DNA of 64,000 nt from an uncultured Alistipes sp. GTDB lineage: Bacteria; Bacteroidota; Bacteroidia; Bacteroidales; Rikenellaceae. Within the stretch, counting starts at the first letter, position 1, and every line of letters begins with the position of its first letter. The stretch is from contig CAJTLJ010000005.1 in the NCBI GenBank assembly GCA_910577475.1, positions 1 through 64,000 on the forward strand. Reading direction: 5' to 3'. The notes under the pieces were generated by a model. That model was given only the letters and a program-made list of their open reading frames with translations. It was not told the origin of the DNA and made no database searches. A program made the position numbers and the translations under genes. This document shows positions 16,795-25,519 of this stretch, piece by piece.

Positions 16795-19176
16795 TCAGAA
16801 GGGATAGCCGACGCCGAAATTGAGCGCCGTATTTTTCCACTTGAAGTTGTGGATCCACCGCTCGCCCGCCGGATTGCCGGGGTTGTGGAGCTGGATACCC
16901 CAATCCAGACGCAGCACGGCGAACTTGATGTCGAGCCGAATGCCGATGCCCGTATTGAAGCCCAACTGCTTGTAGAAGTCGCGGATGTGGAACACGGCGT
17001 CGGGCGAGTACTCTCCGGCGTTCTCGCGCAGGAACCAGACGTTGCCGACATCGAAGAAGGTGGCGCCGTGGAAGATGCCCCAGATCGGGAACCGGAACTC
17101 CAGGTTGGCCTCCAGACGCATGTCGCCTAGCTGGGTGGGGTAGAGCGAATCCTCGGGCATGGGCACCGATCCCGGGCCCAGCGTGCGGGGCGTCCAGCCG
17201 CGCATGCTGTTGCTGCCGCCCACGTAGAAGAGGCGGTCCATTGGCAGCACCTGCGCATTGCCGTAAGCTACGCCGCAGCCGGCATAGAGCCGGCCGGCCA
17301 GGGCCGTCTTCTCGCCCAGCATGATCTTGCGGCTGGCGCTGAGGTCGATGCGGAAATATTGCGAGTAGCGGATGCCGAATACCTTGTAGTAGTCCCCCTC
17401 CTCGGCCGGGTGCGAGAATAGGTGGGCCAGTCCGTCCAGCAGGTTGCCGGCGATCTCGGCGTTCAGACGCAGCACGGTGGCGTTGCCGCCCAGATTCTTG
17501 CGCTGGTTGTTGTAGACGTAGCCGAACGAGAGGGCCGAGATCAGCTGCGAGCGGTAGCTGTTCTGGAGATAGCGGTTTTGCAGCGAGTTGAAGAAGGTGT
17601 CGTCCAGATAGCCTACGTCGACCACCGTGATGTCGATCGGGCGCAGGATGAAGCTCGAATAGCCGTGGTAGTCCCACGAGTAGCCCCACGAGGCGTTCGA
17701 GAGGGTGCGCCGGTAGTAGGGGCGGTCCTGGAAGTTGACCGATACGGCCACCTTCGTGCGGGGGAGCATCAGGGTCTGGAACCGCTTCGAGTAGAAGGGC
17801 AGCAGGAACCGGGGGATGGTCAGTCCGCCGGAGAATCCGAACTCCATGGCGCTCCGTTTCTTGGCATCGGGGGCGCGCATGTACTCATAACCCGCCGTGA
17901 AGGCCAGATCGAGCGCTTCGGCGCCGCGGAAGATGTTGCGGTTCTGATAGCCGACCGTGGCCGAGAGGCCGTAGAAGCTCGACGTGACGCTCCCCTCCAG
18001 CTCCACCTTGAAGCTCTGCTTGAGGGCGGGCGTGCAGAGGATGTCGCAGTGCAGAAACCCCTCCTTCGAGCGGCGGACGAAAGTCGTATCTTTCCGGTGG
18101 GCCCGTTCGACAGTGAGCGTGTCCACCAGATCGACCTGACGGGCGCTCTCCTCGAAGACGATCCGCGCGCTCTTGAAGTAGCCGGACGACATCAGTTTGT
18201 CGTAGGTGCGGGTGATGCGGCTGGAGTTGTAGAGCATGTTGTCGTAGATCGGAATCATGTCCCGCACGACCCGGGGGCGGAGGTTGGGTTTCCCTTCGTA
18301 AACGATGTCCAGACCGCGGTAGCGCACCGTATCGAGACGCTCCAGATAGAGCGAGTCGCTGTATGCCTCGGTCGGATTGTAGCGCGGGAAGACGCGGATC
18401 CGGTCGATTCGGTAGACCGTGTTGTCCTCCATCACGGCCTCGCCGCGTTCGTCGTAGCCCGTCAGCTCCTGCTTGACGACCATCTTCAGCCCCACGGTGC
18501 GGTCGCTTCGGAGCGTATCGGCCAGATACTCGATGTTGTTGACCGAGAAGTTGTAGTAGCCCCGGCTCTTGAGATCGGCCGTGATGCGTTCGCGCTCCTC
18601 GTTCAGGGTAGATATGTCGAAGATATCGCCCACGTGCACCAGCGACCGGGCCGTATCGGCCAGGATGAGCGGCTCCAGATTGCGGTCGCGGAATTCGTAG
18701 TCGAACGACCGGATGCGATAGGGGGCACCCTGCCGGGTGCGGTAGGTGACGTAGGCGCGGTGCCTGCGGCGCGTGGTGTCGATCTCGTAGGTGACCCGCG
18801 AGGCGAAGAATCCGCGCGAGTCCATGTAGTTCTTGAAGTTGTCGGCCGTGCGCTCGGTCAGCCCCACGTCCAGCAGGACGGGCTCCTCGCCGATGCGGCG
18901 CTTGAAGTTGTTCCAGCCGTTGTCCTTCTCCGGATCGGCCAGGTTATACATCCAGACGTAGAAGTCGGTCCCCAGAAGCCGCTTGTTGGGCCGCTGGCGG
19001 AGGTACTTCTTCAGCTGGTCGGCCCCGATCCGTTCGCGCCGGGGCGTCTCGCGGTCGGTCTCTATCTTTACCTGCGAGAGCAGATACTCGCCGTCGTGCA
19101 GGCGACGCGTCACATTGCAGGCCGTCAGCGACAGCCCGCAGGTCAGAACAAGCGCTATGATTCGAAACGTTTTCAA
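16795..19176 (-). CDS. TamL-like Omp85 family outer membrane lipoprotein
   Basis: The 793-residue protein starts with a lipoprotein signal (lipobox 'SLTAC', Cys20), then 'NVTRRLHDGEYLL', POTRA-like repeats to about residue 400, and an Omp85 beta-barrel with the conserved 'GGSNSMRGW' loop near 690 and a C-terminal strand ending in phenylalanine ('GVGYPF'). A lipid-anchored Omp85 of this form is the Bacteroidetes TamL variant of TamA, thought to help insert outer membrane proteins. Its usual partner TamB is not encoded next to it. dapF ends 3 nt upstream on the same strand, so the two are cotranscribed. Confidence 0.85.
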   Translation of the reverse strand: MKTFRIIALVLTCGLSLTACNVTRRLHDGEYLLSQVKIETDRETPRRERIGADQLKKYLRQRPNKRLLGTDFYVWMYNLADPEKDNGWNNFKRRIGEEPVLLDVGLTERTADNFKNYMDSRGFFASRVTYEIDTTRRRHRAYVTYRTRQGAPYRIRSFDYEFRDRNLEPLILADTARSLVHVGDIFDISTLNEERERITADLKSRGYYNFSVNNIEYLADTLRSDRTVGLKMVVKQELTGYDERGEAVMEDNTVYRIDRIRVFPRYNPTEAYSDSLYLERLDTVRYRGLDIVYEGKPNLRPRVVRDMIPIYDNMLYNSSRITRTYDKLMSSGYFKSARIVFEESARQVDLVDTLTVERAHRKDTTFVRRSKEGFLHCDILCTPALKQSFKVELEGSVTSSFYGLSATVGYQNRNIFRGAEALDLAFTAGYEYMRAPDAKKRSAMEFGFSGGLTIPRFLLPFYSKRFQTLMLPRTKVAVSVNFQDRPYYRRTLSNASWGYSWDYHGYSSFILRPIDITVVDVGYLDDTFFNSLQNRYLQNSYRSQLISALSFGYVYNNQRKNLGGNATVLRLNAEIAGNLLDGLAHLFSHPAEEGDYYKVFGIRYSQYFRIDLSASRKIMLGEKTALAGRLYAGCGVAYGNAQVLPMDRLFYVGGSNSMRGWTPRTLGPGSVPMPEDSLYPTQLGDMRLEANLEFRFPIWGIFHGATFFDVGNVWFLRENAGEYSPDAVFHIRDFYKQLGFNTGIGIRLDIKFAVLRLDWGIQLHNPGNPAGERWIHNFKWKNTALNFGVGYPF

Positions 19177-19179
19177 TCT

Positions 19180-20136
19180 CTAACCGTTAGTTACCTGGGC
19201 GACGAAGCGCCGGTAGGTCTCCCGCTCGTCGTCGTATGCCTTCAGCGTCCCGAAGCGCAGTTGCGGACCTGTCCACTCCAGCCGGCCCTCCGTTTCGAAG
19301 GTGGCGTTGCCTGTCAGTCGGGTCGACAGACTGTCGGCAGCGGGTTCCACGCGGCAGCGCACCATACCGCCACGGTTGTACACCGCGATCTCCTCCCCGC
19401 CGGGACAGAGCCCCGAAAGGTACTGGGCCGTGGTGGAGGCCGTCATGGCGGTGCCGCAGGAGTCGGTGAGGCCCACGCCCCGCTCGCAGGTGGCCGCGAA
19501 GATTCGCTTCGGACCGTCCACGCGAACCAGCGAGACATTCATCCCCCTCGGAAAGAGTTCGGGCAGCTGCCCGATCCGTTCGCCCAGCCGTCCGAGCCTT
19601 TCGTAATCGATCCGCTCCACCCGGGCCGTCAGGTGGGGATTCCCCAGGTGAAGGTAGGTGAAGCGCAGCGTCTCGTCCAGCTCGGGAATCGGCCGGTCTA
19701 CGAACCGGTCGCCGCCCGCCGGAAAGTCGTCGCTCGCAAGTCCGATGCCGATCCGCACGCCGTAGGTGGGCATCCCCCCGAAAAGGGGCTCTTCGCGGCG
19801 TACCGGATAGCTCCGGCCGCCCGACAGCAGGATGAAGGCATCCTCTGCGATGTACCGCTCGCGGGCCATACGGGCCACGCAGCGGATTCCGTTGCCGCAC
19901 ATCTCGGCCTCCGAACCGTCGGTGTTGAACATCCGCATGGCGAAGCGGCCGCCGATGCGGGTCAGCAGCAGCAGTCCGTCCAGTCCGCCGCTGCGCAGCC
20001 CATCCGGCGCGCAGGCCATGCGGGCGAGCCGGTGCAGATCCGCACCCGCCAGCTCCCGCCCGAAGCGGATGCCGTCGAACAGGACGAACCGATTGCCCGA
20101 GCCGTGGCAGAGCGTATATTCCAGAGTCATCGTCAT
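19180..20136 (-). CDS. dapF: Diaminopimelate epimerase
   Basis: This protein of about 318 residues interconverts LL- and meso-diaminopimelate for lysine and peptidoglycan synthesis. Both catalytic cysteines are present: 'EMCGNGIRC' and 'LTDSCGTA'. Homologues begin near 'YTLCHGSGNRFVL', so the start at 20136 (or 20130) is chosen over longer frames reaching 20271. It is somewhat longer than E. coli DapF (274 aa). A TACTTTTG element lies 17 nt upstream. tamL follows 3 nt after the stop. Confidence 0.92.
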   Translation of the reverse strand: MTMTLEYTLCHGSGNRFVLFDGIRFGRELAGADLHRLARMACAPDGLRSGGLDGLLLLTRIGGRFAMRMFNTDGSEAEMCGNGIRCVARMARERYIAEDAFILLSGGRSYPVRREEPLFGGMPTYGVRIGIGLASDDFPAGGDRFVDRPIPELDETLRFTYLHLGNPHLTARVERIDYERLGRLGERIGQLPELFPRGMNVSLVRVDGPKRIFAATCERGVGLTDSCGTAMTASTTAQYLSGLCPGGEEIAVYNRGGMVRCRVEPAADSLSTRLTGNATFETEGRLEWTGPQLRFGTLKAYDDERETYRRFVAQVTNG

Positions 20137-20153
20137 GGGAGGTATCGAACGGT

Positions 20154-20185
20154 CAAAAGTAGTAATAAAACTTAAGTTTCGCAAT
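20154..20185 (-). promoter_or_regulatory. Promoter of dapF-tamL
   Basis: On the minus strand ATTG (20182-20185), a 20-bp spacer and TACTTTTG (20154-20161) give one mismatch to the Bacteroidetes consensus. Confidence 0.55.
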
Positions 20186-20306
20186 CGGGACCGGCTTTTT
20201 CCCCGCAAGGGGATACAAATTAAAGATTTTCGCGCCGAAATGTACGGAATTTGAAAAAAAACTGCTAACATTGCAGGACCAAGTTGTTACATTCATTTCG
20301 AACGAC

Positions 20307-20516
20307 ATGAAAACACCGAAGGGGATTCGTCCGCAGAACCTGTCGGACGAACTTCGCCAGGCCAGACGCCTGGAGCCGAACCGCCGGAGCGGCAAGGAGC
20401 GCCGCGCCCTCTACGGCACGATTGCCGACGAAGAGGAGGACGAGGCCGACAGCTACCTCCGCAGCCGCAGCCGCGGCGAGTCGGCGCTGGACTACCTCGA
20501 CGACGGGGAGGATTGA
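20307..20516 (+). CDS. Small charged protein of unknown function (69 aa)
   Basis: The ORF codes for a very polar protein rich in Arg, Glu and Asp, with no Cys and no hydrophobic segment. The middle ('RRSGKERRA') is basic and the C-terminus ('DYLDDGED') acidic, so it is likely soluble and perhaps disordered. It is divergent from dapF; a weak TAACATTG (20266-20273) could be its -7 element. The alpha/beta hydrolase gene starts 74 nt downstream. I do not recognise the family. Confidence 0.55.
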   Translation: MKTPKGIRPQNLSDELRQARRLEPNRRSGKERRALYGTIADEEEDEADSYLRSRSRGESALDYLDDGED

Positions 20517-20590
20517 TCCGAAATCCCGTTCGGCAGTTGTTTCCGCCATCCGCTTTCCTGCCCGGAAGCGGCGGGAGGGTTTGTCTGCGA

Positions 20591-21406
20591 ATGAAAAAAC
20601 CGAATTTCATGACCGAAAAATTCATCATGGCGGGCGATACCGCCCTGCACGTCTGCGATTCGCAGGCGGGAGAACATACCGTCGTGCTGCTGCACGGCTA
20701 TCTGGAGTCGCTGTTGGTGTGGGACGATTTCGTGCCGCTGCTCTACAAGCGGGTCCGCGTCGTCACGCTCGACCTGCCGGGCCACGGTATTTCGGAGGTC
20801 AAGGGCGAGGTGCATACGATGGAGTATCTGGCCGATACGGTGAAGGGGGCGCTCGATGTCCTGCAGATCGGGCGCTGCACGCTGGTCGGGCATTCGATGG
20901 GCGGCTACGTGGCGCTGGCCTTCTGCGAGCGCTATCCCGAGCGGCTGGAGGGGCTGGTTCTGCTGAGTTCGACGCCCAACCCCGACTCCGGGGAGAAGCG
21001 GGAGAACCGCCGGCGCGAGATCGAACTGGTGAAGGCCGGCAAGAAGGAGCTGCTGGCCCATGTCGCTCCGGCGGCGGGGTTCGCCGAGGAGAACCGCGCC
21101 CGCATGAGCGAAGCGATCGAGGAGCTGCGCGAGCAGGTTTTCCTGACCGAGGATGCCGGCATCACGGCCCTGCTGACCGGTATGGCGGAACGCCCCGACC
21201 GGAATGAAATGTTGCGGCGGAGCCCCGTGCGCCACCTCTTCATCCTGGGTCGCAAGGACGGCTACATCCCGCAGGAGGCGGCCGACGCGCTGGTCGCCGC
21301 CCATCCCGAAGCCGAGGTGGTGTGGCTCGACCGGTCGGGACACATGGGCTTTCTGGAGGAGCCGCAGGCGACCGCCGATGCCCTGCTCGCCTTCGTCGGG
21401 GCCTGA
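20591..21406 (+). CDS. Alpha/beta hydrolase
   Basis: This 271-residue protein shows the alpha/beta hydrolase order: oxyanion region 'LLHGYLES', 'DLPGHGIS', nucleophile elbow G-H-S-M-G near residue 102, the acid in 'ILGRKDGYIP' near 225 and the catalytic His in 'SGHMGFLE' near 248. It has no signal peptide, so it is cytoplasmic. The family covers esterases, C-C bond hydrolases and haloperoxidase-like enzymes; the substrate is unknown. An alternative start is the ATG at 20609. Confidence 0.87.
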   Translation: MKKPNFMTEKFIMAGDTALHVCDSQAGEHTVVLLHGYLESLLVWDDFVPLLYKRVRVVTLDLPGHGISEVKGEVHTMEYLADTVKGALDVLQIGRCTLVGHSMGGYVALAFCERYPERLEGLVLLSSTPNPDSGEKRENRRREIELVKAGKKELLAHVAPAAGFAEENRARMSEAIEELREQVFLTEDAGITALLTGMAERPDRNEMLRRSPVRHLFILGRKDGYIPQEAADALVAAHPEAEVVWLDRSGHMGFLEEPQATADALLAFVGA

Positions 21407-21457
21407 CGGAAAGACAGGAGGTGTCGTAGCATCGGGCCGATTCTTATACACCTGAAA

Positions 21458-21494
21458 GGGAGTGTGTCGAAATGATGATTTCCGACACACTCCC
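21458..21494. terminator. Hairpin between convergent hydrolase and small-protein genes
   Basis: GGGAGTGTGTCG (21458-21469) pairs with CGACACACTCCC (21483-21494), with four further A-T pairs inside. It has no T tract but sits between two convergent genes. Confidence 0.5.
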
Positions 21495-21520
21495 CTGCAA
21501 GGGACATTGCCTTCGAAGGG

Positions 21521-21748
21521 TTACTTCTTGGTGTACTGATTGTGTCCCTCGGGGTTGTTCACGTGCGATGTGCGGCTGTTCGTCGTGCGGCCCGACTGGC
21601 TGGCCGAACGCGAATTGCCCGACTGACTGTTCGAGCGCGAATTGCCCGACTGGCTGCTGGCGGTCGTCGTCCGCGAGGTCGACTTGGCCTCCGTCTTGCT
21701 CTTACCCGCCTGTGCACGGGTCGAGGTCTTGTTCGTAGACTCTTTCAT
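21521..21748 (-). CDS. Small Ser/Thr/Gln-rich basic protein with SQSGNSRS repeats (75 aa)
   Basis: The product is low in complexity: Lys/Thr/Ser-rich at the start, then repeats of the type S-Q-S-G-N-S-R-S (about residues 33-53), and a distinct end 'NNPEGHNQYTKK'. It has no hydrophobic residues to make a core, so it is probably disordered and positively charged. It lies 140 nt downstream of the Mn-catalase gene on the same strand and could be part of a stress response group. I do not recognise the family; the distinct C-terminus suggests that it is a real gene. Confidence 0.55.
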   Translation of the reverse strand: MKESTNKTSTRAQAGKSKTEAKSTSRTTTASSQSGNSRSNSQSGNSRSASQSGRTTNSRTSHVNNPEGHNQYTKK

Positions 21749-21888
21749 AACTTTAATTTTTTGAATGATACATTGCTCCGCCGCCTCGGCCTCCGACGTC
21801 CGGCGACCTTGATTCGAACGGTTGCGTTTATGCACCTTTCAGCGCAAATCGCATACCAAAAAGATTCGGACGGACGGATCGTTCTCTC

Positions 21889-22866
21889 TTACCTCTGCTT
21901 TACCGCTTCGCGGGCCGGCTTGCGGGCGGCGGTTTTCCGTCCGTTGGTGCACCACTCGATCTCCTCGGACGGCATCGCCCGGCGAATCTCGCCGCTGCGC
22001 TGCTCGGAGAGTTTGCGGTCGGCGGCGCGCACCGAAGCATCCGTGCGGTCGGTGCCCTGCGGATCCAGATCGGTCAGACCGTCGGTCTCCGCGGAGTAGC
22101 GGCACGGATCGTCCACATACTGCCACTCCTCGCCGAGCCCCGTGCTCTCGCCGCTGCTCCACGGCTCCTGCTGCGAATCCTCGCCCCGCGAGTGGTTGGA
22201 GTAGAGGTTGCAGTAGCGCGGATTGCCCTGCAGGATGCCCGGCGGGAAATTGGGCCGGATGGTGTCGAGCGCCGCCTCGAACTGCTGGAAGTGGGCGATC
22301 TCGCGCGCCATCAGGAAGTCGAGCGTGGCGAGCACGTCCTTGTCGTCAGTGAACTGCATCAGGTATTCGTAGACGATCTTCGCACGCGACTCGGCGGCGA
22401 TGTTCGACCGGAGGTCGATCGTCAGGTCTCCCACTGCGTTTACGTAGTAGCCCTGCCAGGGCACGCCGTTGCTGTCGGTCAGCTCCGGGCCTCCGCCCGT
22501 CAGGACCCCGAACTGCGGATTGACGGAGAAGAGGTCGTCCATCAGGTCGTTCGCCCGCTTGCCGTCGCCGAATACGGGGCTCCGGTCGGCAGCGTCCTTG
22601 AGGTTACCGCCCACGCCCGAGAGGAGCATCTGGATGGTGGCGCCCACGATCTCGAGGTGGCCGAGCTCCTCGGTGGCGATGTCCATCAGCAGGTCGTACT
22701 TGTCGGGATAGGGCTTGCGGCAGGCGAAGGCCTGCACGAAATACTGCATCGCGGCTTTCAACTCTCCGTTGCCGCCGCCGAACTGTTCGAGAAGCAGCCG
22801 CGCGAAACGCGGATCGGGCCGCGAAACGCGCGCCTTGAACTGCAGCTCTTTGGAATGATAAAACAT
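21889..22866 (-). CDS. Manganese catalase
   Basis: This 325-residue protein matches non-haem catalases. 'EELGHLE' near residue 65 and 'REIAHFQQFE' near 180 supply Glu and His ligands of the di-manganese site in a four-helix bundle; 'SGVGGNLKD' and 'GVPWQGYYVNAVGDL' are family blocks. It splits hydrogen peroxide to water and oxygen in the cytoplasm, useful to a gut anaerobe facing oxygen. After about residue 245 comes a polar tail of about 80 residues, ending in a Lys/Arg-rich stretch, which is longer than the bundle needs. The start (MFYHSKELQ) is the first ATG with family similarity. Confidence 0.9.
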   Translation of the reverse strand: MFYHSKELQFKARVSRPDPRFARLLLEQFGGGNGELKAAMQYFVQAFACRKPYPDKYDLLMDIATEELGHLEIVGATIQMLLSGVGGNLKDAADRSPVFGDGKRANDLMDDLFSVNPQFGVLTGGGPELTDSNGVPWQGYYVNAVGDLTIDLRSNIAAESRAKIVYEYLMQFTDDKDVLATLDFLMAREIAHFQQFEAALDTIRPNFPPGILQGNPRYCNLYSNHSRGEDSQQEPWSSGESTGLGEEWQYVDDPCRYSAETDGLTDLDPQGTDRTDASVRAADRKLSEQRSGEIRRAMPSEEIEWCTNGRKTAARKPAREAVKQR

Positions 22867-23028
22867 AGGCTCGTTTTTTTTAGGTTTTACATGGAGGACG
22901 TCGCAGCTCCCGTGTCGGAACGGGACGAAGCGGCACCCTTTCGGAACAAGCCCCTGCAAAATACGTACAAACGGAGGACGAAACCGGCTTTTTATGCGGT
23001 CCGCATCTCCGCTTCCGGAAAAAAAGAA

Positions 23029-23055
23029 GGCGGCCGGGAATCGCTTCCGGCCGCC
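23029..23055 (-). terminator. Terminator of folD
   Basis: A GGCGGCCGG/CCGGCCGCC hairpin lies 21 nt past the folD stop; on the minus strand it is followed by a T-rich run. Confidence 0.75.
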
Positions 23056-23076
23056 TGAATCGCTCTTCGGACCTCT

Positions 23077-23928
23077 TTAGAAACGGGCCTTGAAGCACTC
23101 CACGGTGTTCTCCATCAGGCAGGTGATGGTCATGGGGCCCACGCCGCCCGGAACGGGGGTGATGACCGAAGCCTTCGGCTCGACGGCCGCATAGTCCACG
23201 TCGCCGCACAACTTGCCGGTTTCGGGGTCGCGGTTGACTCCCACGTCGATCACCACGGCGCCGTCGCCCACCATGTCGGCCGTGACGAACTTCGGACGGC
23301 CGATGGCTACCACCAGAATCTCGGCGCTGCGGGTCAGCTCGGCGAGGTTCTGCGTGCGGCTGTGCGCAATGGTTACGGTGGCGTTCTCGTCCAGCAGGAG
23401 CTTCGCGACGGGCAGACCCACGATGTTGCTGCGGCCGATCACCACGGCGCGCTTGCCGGCGAGCGAGACGCCGGCCTCCTTGAGCATCTTGATGATCCCC
23501 TTCGGGGTGCAGGGCAGCACGCAGGGCTGCTTCTGCCAGAGGGCGGCGACGTTCAGCGGATGGAAGCCGTCCACGTCCTTCTCGCGGCTGATGGTCTCGA
23601 TGACCTTCGCTTCGCTGATGTGCCGGGGCAGGGGCAGCTGCACCAGGATGCCGTCCACCTCGGGATCGGCGTTGAGGTCGCGGATCAGCGACAGAAGCTC
23701 CTCCTCGGTGATGTCGACCGAACGGCGCAGGGTCGTATTGCGGATGCCGACGGCCTCGCAGGCCTTCGCCTTGCCGGTTACGTAGCTCACGCTGCCGGGA
23801 TCTTCTCCCACCAGAATCACGACCAGATGGGGTACGCGCCCGTAACGGGCCGGGAACGTCTTGACCTCTTCGGCCAGCGCGGCCTTGAGTTTTGCGGAAA
23901 GTTCCTTTCCGGAGATAATAGTTGCCAT
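23077..23928 (-). CDS. folD: Methylenetetrahydrofolate dehydrogenase / cyclohydrolase
   Basis: This 283-residue bifunctional enzyme makes 10-formyl-THF, the one-carbon donor for PurN and PurH, coded just downstream. Motifs are 'VGEDPGSVSYVTGK' with the catalytic Lys, 'VQLPLPRHI', the NADP site 'VVIGRSNIVGLPVA' and 'PVPGGVGPMT'. It is a single gene with promoter TAACTTTG (23951-23958) 22 nt before the ATG. Confidence 0.96.
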   Translation of the reverse strand: MATIISGKELSAKLKAALAEEVKTFPARYGRVPHLVVILVGEDPGSVSYVTGKAKACEAVGIRNTTLRRSVDITEEELLSLIRDLNADPEVDGILVQLPLPRHISEAKVIETISREKDVDGFHPLNVAALWQKQPCVLPCTPKGIIKMLKEAGVSLAGKRAVVIGRSNIVGLPVAKLLLDENATVTIAHSRTQNLAELTRSAEILVVAIGRPKFVTADMVGDGAVVIDVGVNRDPETGKLCGDVDYAAVEPKASVITPVPGGVGPMTITCLMENTVECFKARF

Positions 23929-23950
23929 GTACTTGTTGATGGTTATTGGA

Positions 23951-23958
23951 CAAAGTTA
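23951..23958 (-). promoter_or_regulatory. -7 element of folD
   Basis: Minus-strand TAACTTTG matches TAnnTTTG. Confidence 0.5.
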
Positions 23959-24116
23959 GGAAAAAAAATCGAAATTTCCGGGATATCGCGGTCCTGTTTT
24001 CCGGAATCGGGGTATGCTCCTCCGGGAACGGGGTATCGGCCGGCCCGAAGTCGAAAGGTCTCGATAGGACTGGGCGTTTGTCTTTGCGGTTCGTGACGGT
24101 TCACGCTGATACGACC

Positions 24117-24148
24117 GTCGAGACTCCTCGACTGTGCTCGGGGTGACA
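24117..24148. repeat. Dispersed intergenic repeat copy (GTCGAGA..TCCTCGACT..CTCGG..TGACA)
   Basis: This stretch in the 330-bp folD-purD gap resembles the reverse complement of the repeat at 37907-37950. A second partial copy (GAAGTCGAAAGGTCTCGAT) lies at about 24048-24066. The rest of the gap holds the folD promoter and the purD terminator; no gene is seen. Confidence 0.5.
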
Positions 24149-24202
24149 TGCCGGGCGCTGCGATTCGCACGGGATTCCGCTGTTCCGACCGGCCCGGGGA
24201 TC

Positions 24203-24250
24203 ATAAACGTCAGCGAGGGGATGATCCGCATCCCTCTCGCTGACGTTTAT
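24203..24250 (-). terminator. Terminator of the purine operon (after purD)
   Basis: A 21-bp near-perfect inverted repeat (24203-24223, 24229-24250) with one bulged base lies 10 nt past the purD stop. Confidence 0.75.
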
Positions 24251-24259
24251 AGACAATCC

Positions 24260-25507
24260 CTATTTCTCCAGTGCCCAGTGTCCGATGTCGGTGCGGTGGA
24301 ACAGGTTGTCGCAGTGGATCTTCTCCACCTTGCGCAGGGCGTCGGCACGGGCCTCCTGCAACGTGGCGCCGCACCCGACGACGAAAAGCACGCGGCCGCC
24401 GGCCGTCACCAGCTCTCCCTGCTTGCGGGCCGTGCCCATGTGGAAGATTCGGCCCGCCTGCTCGGCACCCTCGATCACGGCCCCCTTCTCGTAGGAACCC
24501 GGGTAGCCTTTCGAAGCCAGCACGATGCCCAGCGTGGCGAAGTCGTGCCACTCGACCTGTTCCGGCATCCGGTTTTCGGCTACGGCCGTGAAGATCTCCA
24601 CGGCATCGCTCTTCAGACGCGGCAGCACGACCTCGGTCTCCGGATCGCCGAACCGGGCGTTGAACTCGATCACCCGGATGCCTTGCGGCGTCTTCATCAG
24701 TCCGCCGTAGAGCACGCCGGTGAAGGGGCACCCCTCGGCGACCATCGCCCGGGCGGTGGGTTCGAGGATCTGCCGCAGGGCGTACTCCCGGTCGGCATCG
24801 GTGATGAAGGGCAGGGGCGAGTAGGCGCCCATGCCGCCCGTGTTGGGTCCCTTGTCGCCGTCGTAGGCCCGTTTGTGGTCCTGCGCCAGCACCATCGGGC
24901 AGACCTTGTCGCCCGCCACGAAGCACATGAACGAGAACTCGGGGCCGGTGAGGAAGTCTTCCACGACCACCTTACCCTCGCCGAAGCGGTCGTCCAGAAG
25001 CATCTCTTTCAGCGCCGTTTCGGCCTCGGCGAGCGTCTCGGCGATCACGACCCCCTTGCCGGCAGCCAGTCCGTCGTATTTCAGCACGGCGGGCAGCGGC
25101 CGCGCGGAGACGTAGGCCAGCGCCTCTCCGTAGTCGGTGAAGGTGCGGAAGGCGGCCGTGGGGATATCGTAACGCTCCATCAGCTGCTTGGCGAACTCCT
25201 TCGACGACTCGATCCGGGCCGCCGCCTGCGTGGGGCCGAAGATGCGCAGACCCGCCTCGCGGAAGCGGTCGACCACACCGGCCGCCAGCGCCGATTCGGG
25301 GCCTACGACCGTGAGGTCGATCTCCCGTTCGCGGGCGAAGGCCAGCAGCCCTTCGACATCCGTATCTTTCAGCGGAACGCATTCCGCCTGGGCGGAGACG
25401 CCCGCATTGCCGGGGGCGCAGTAGATTTTCGGAGAGCGGGGTGAGCGGGCGAGCGCGTCGACGATGGCGTGTTCGCGGCCGCCGGAACCGATAACGAGTA
25501 TATTCAT
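24260..25507 (-). CDS. purD: Phosphoribosylamine--glycine ligase
   Basis: This 415-residue ATP-grasp enzyme joins glycine to phosphoribosylamine to give GAR, step 2 of purine synthesis. It begins with the Rossmann-like 'MNILVIGSGGREHAIV', followed by 'SKEFAKQLMERYDIPT', the ATP-grasp lid 'LKYDGLAAGKGVVIA' and the metal site 'FNARFGDPETEVVLPRL'. It is the last gene of the nine-gene operon, 12 nt after purH. Confidence 0.97.
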   Translation of the reverse strand: MNILVIGSGGREHAIVDALARSPRSPKIYCAPGNAGVSAQAECVPLKDTDVEGLLAFAREREIDLTVVGPESALAAGVVDRFREAGLRIFGPTQAAARIESSKEFAKQLMERYDIPTAAFRTFTDYGEALAYVSARPLPAVLKYDGLAAGKGVVIAETLAEAETALKEMLLDDRFGEGKVVVEDFLTGPEFSFMCFVAGDKVCPMVLAQDHKRAYDGDKGPNTGGMGAYSPLPFITDADREYALRQILEPTARAMVAEGCPFTGVLYGGLMKTPQGIRVIEFNARFGDPETEVVLPRLKSDAVEIFTAVAENRMPEQVEWHDFATLGIVLASKGYPGSYEKGAVIEGAEQAGRIFHMGTARKQGELVTAGGRVLFVVGCGATLQEARADALRKVEKIHCDNLFHRTDIGHWALEK

Positions 25508-25519
25508 GGCCGTCGGATT

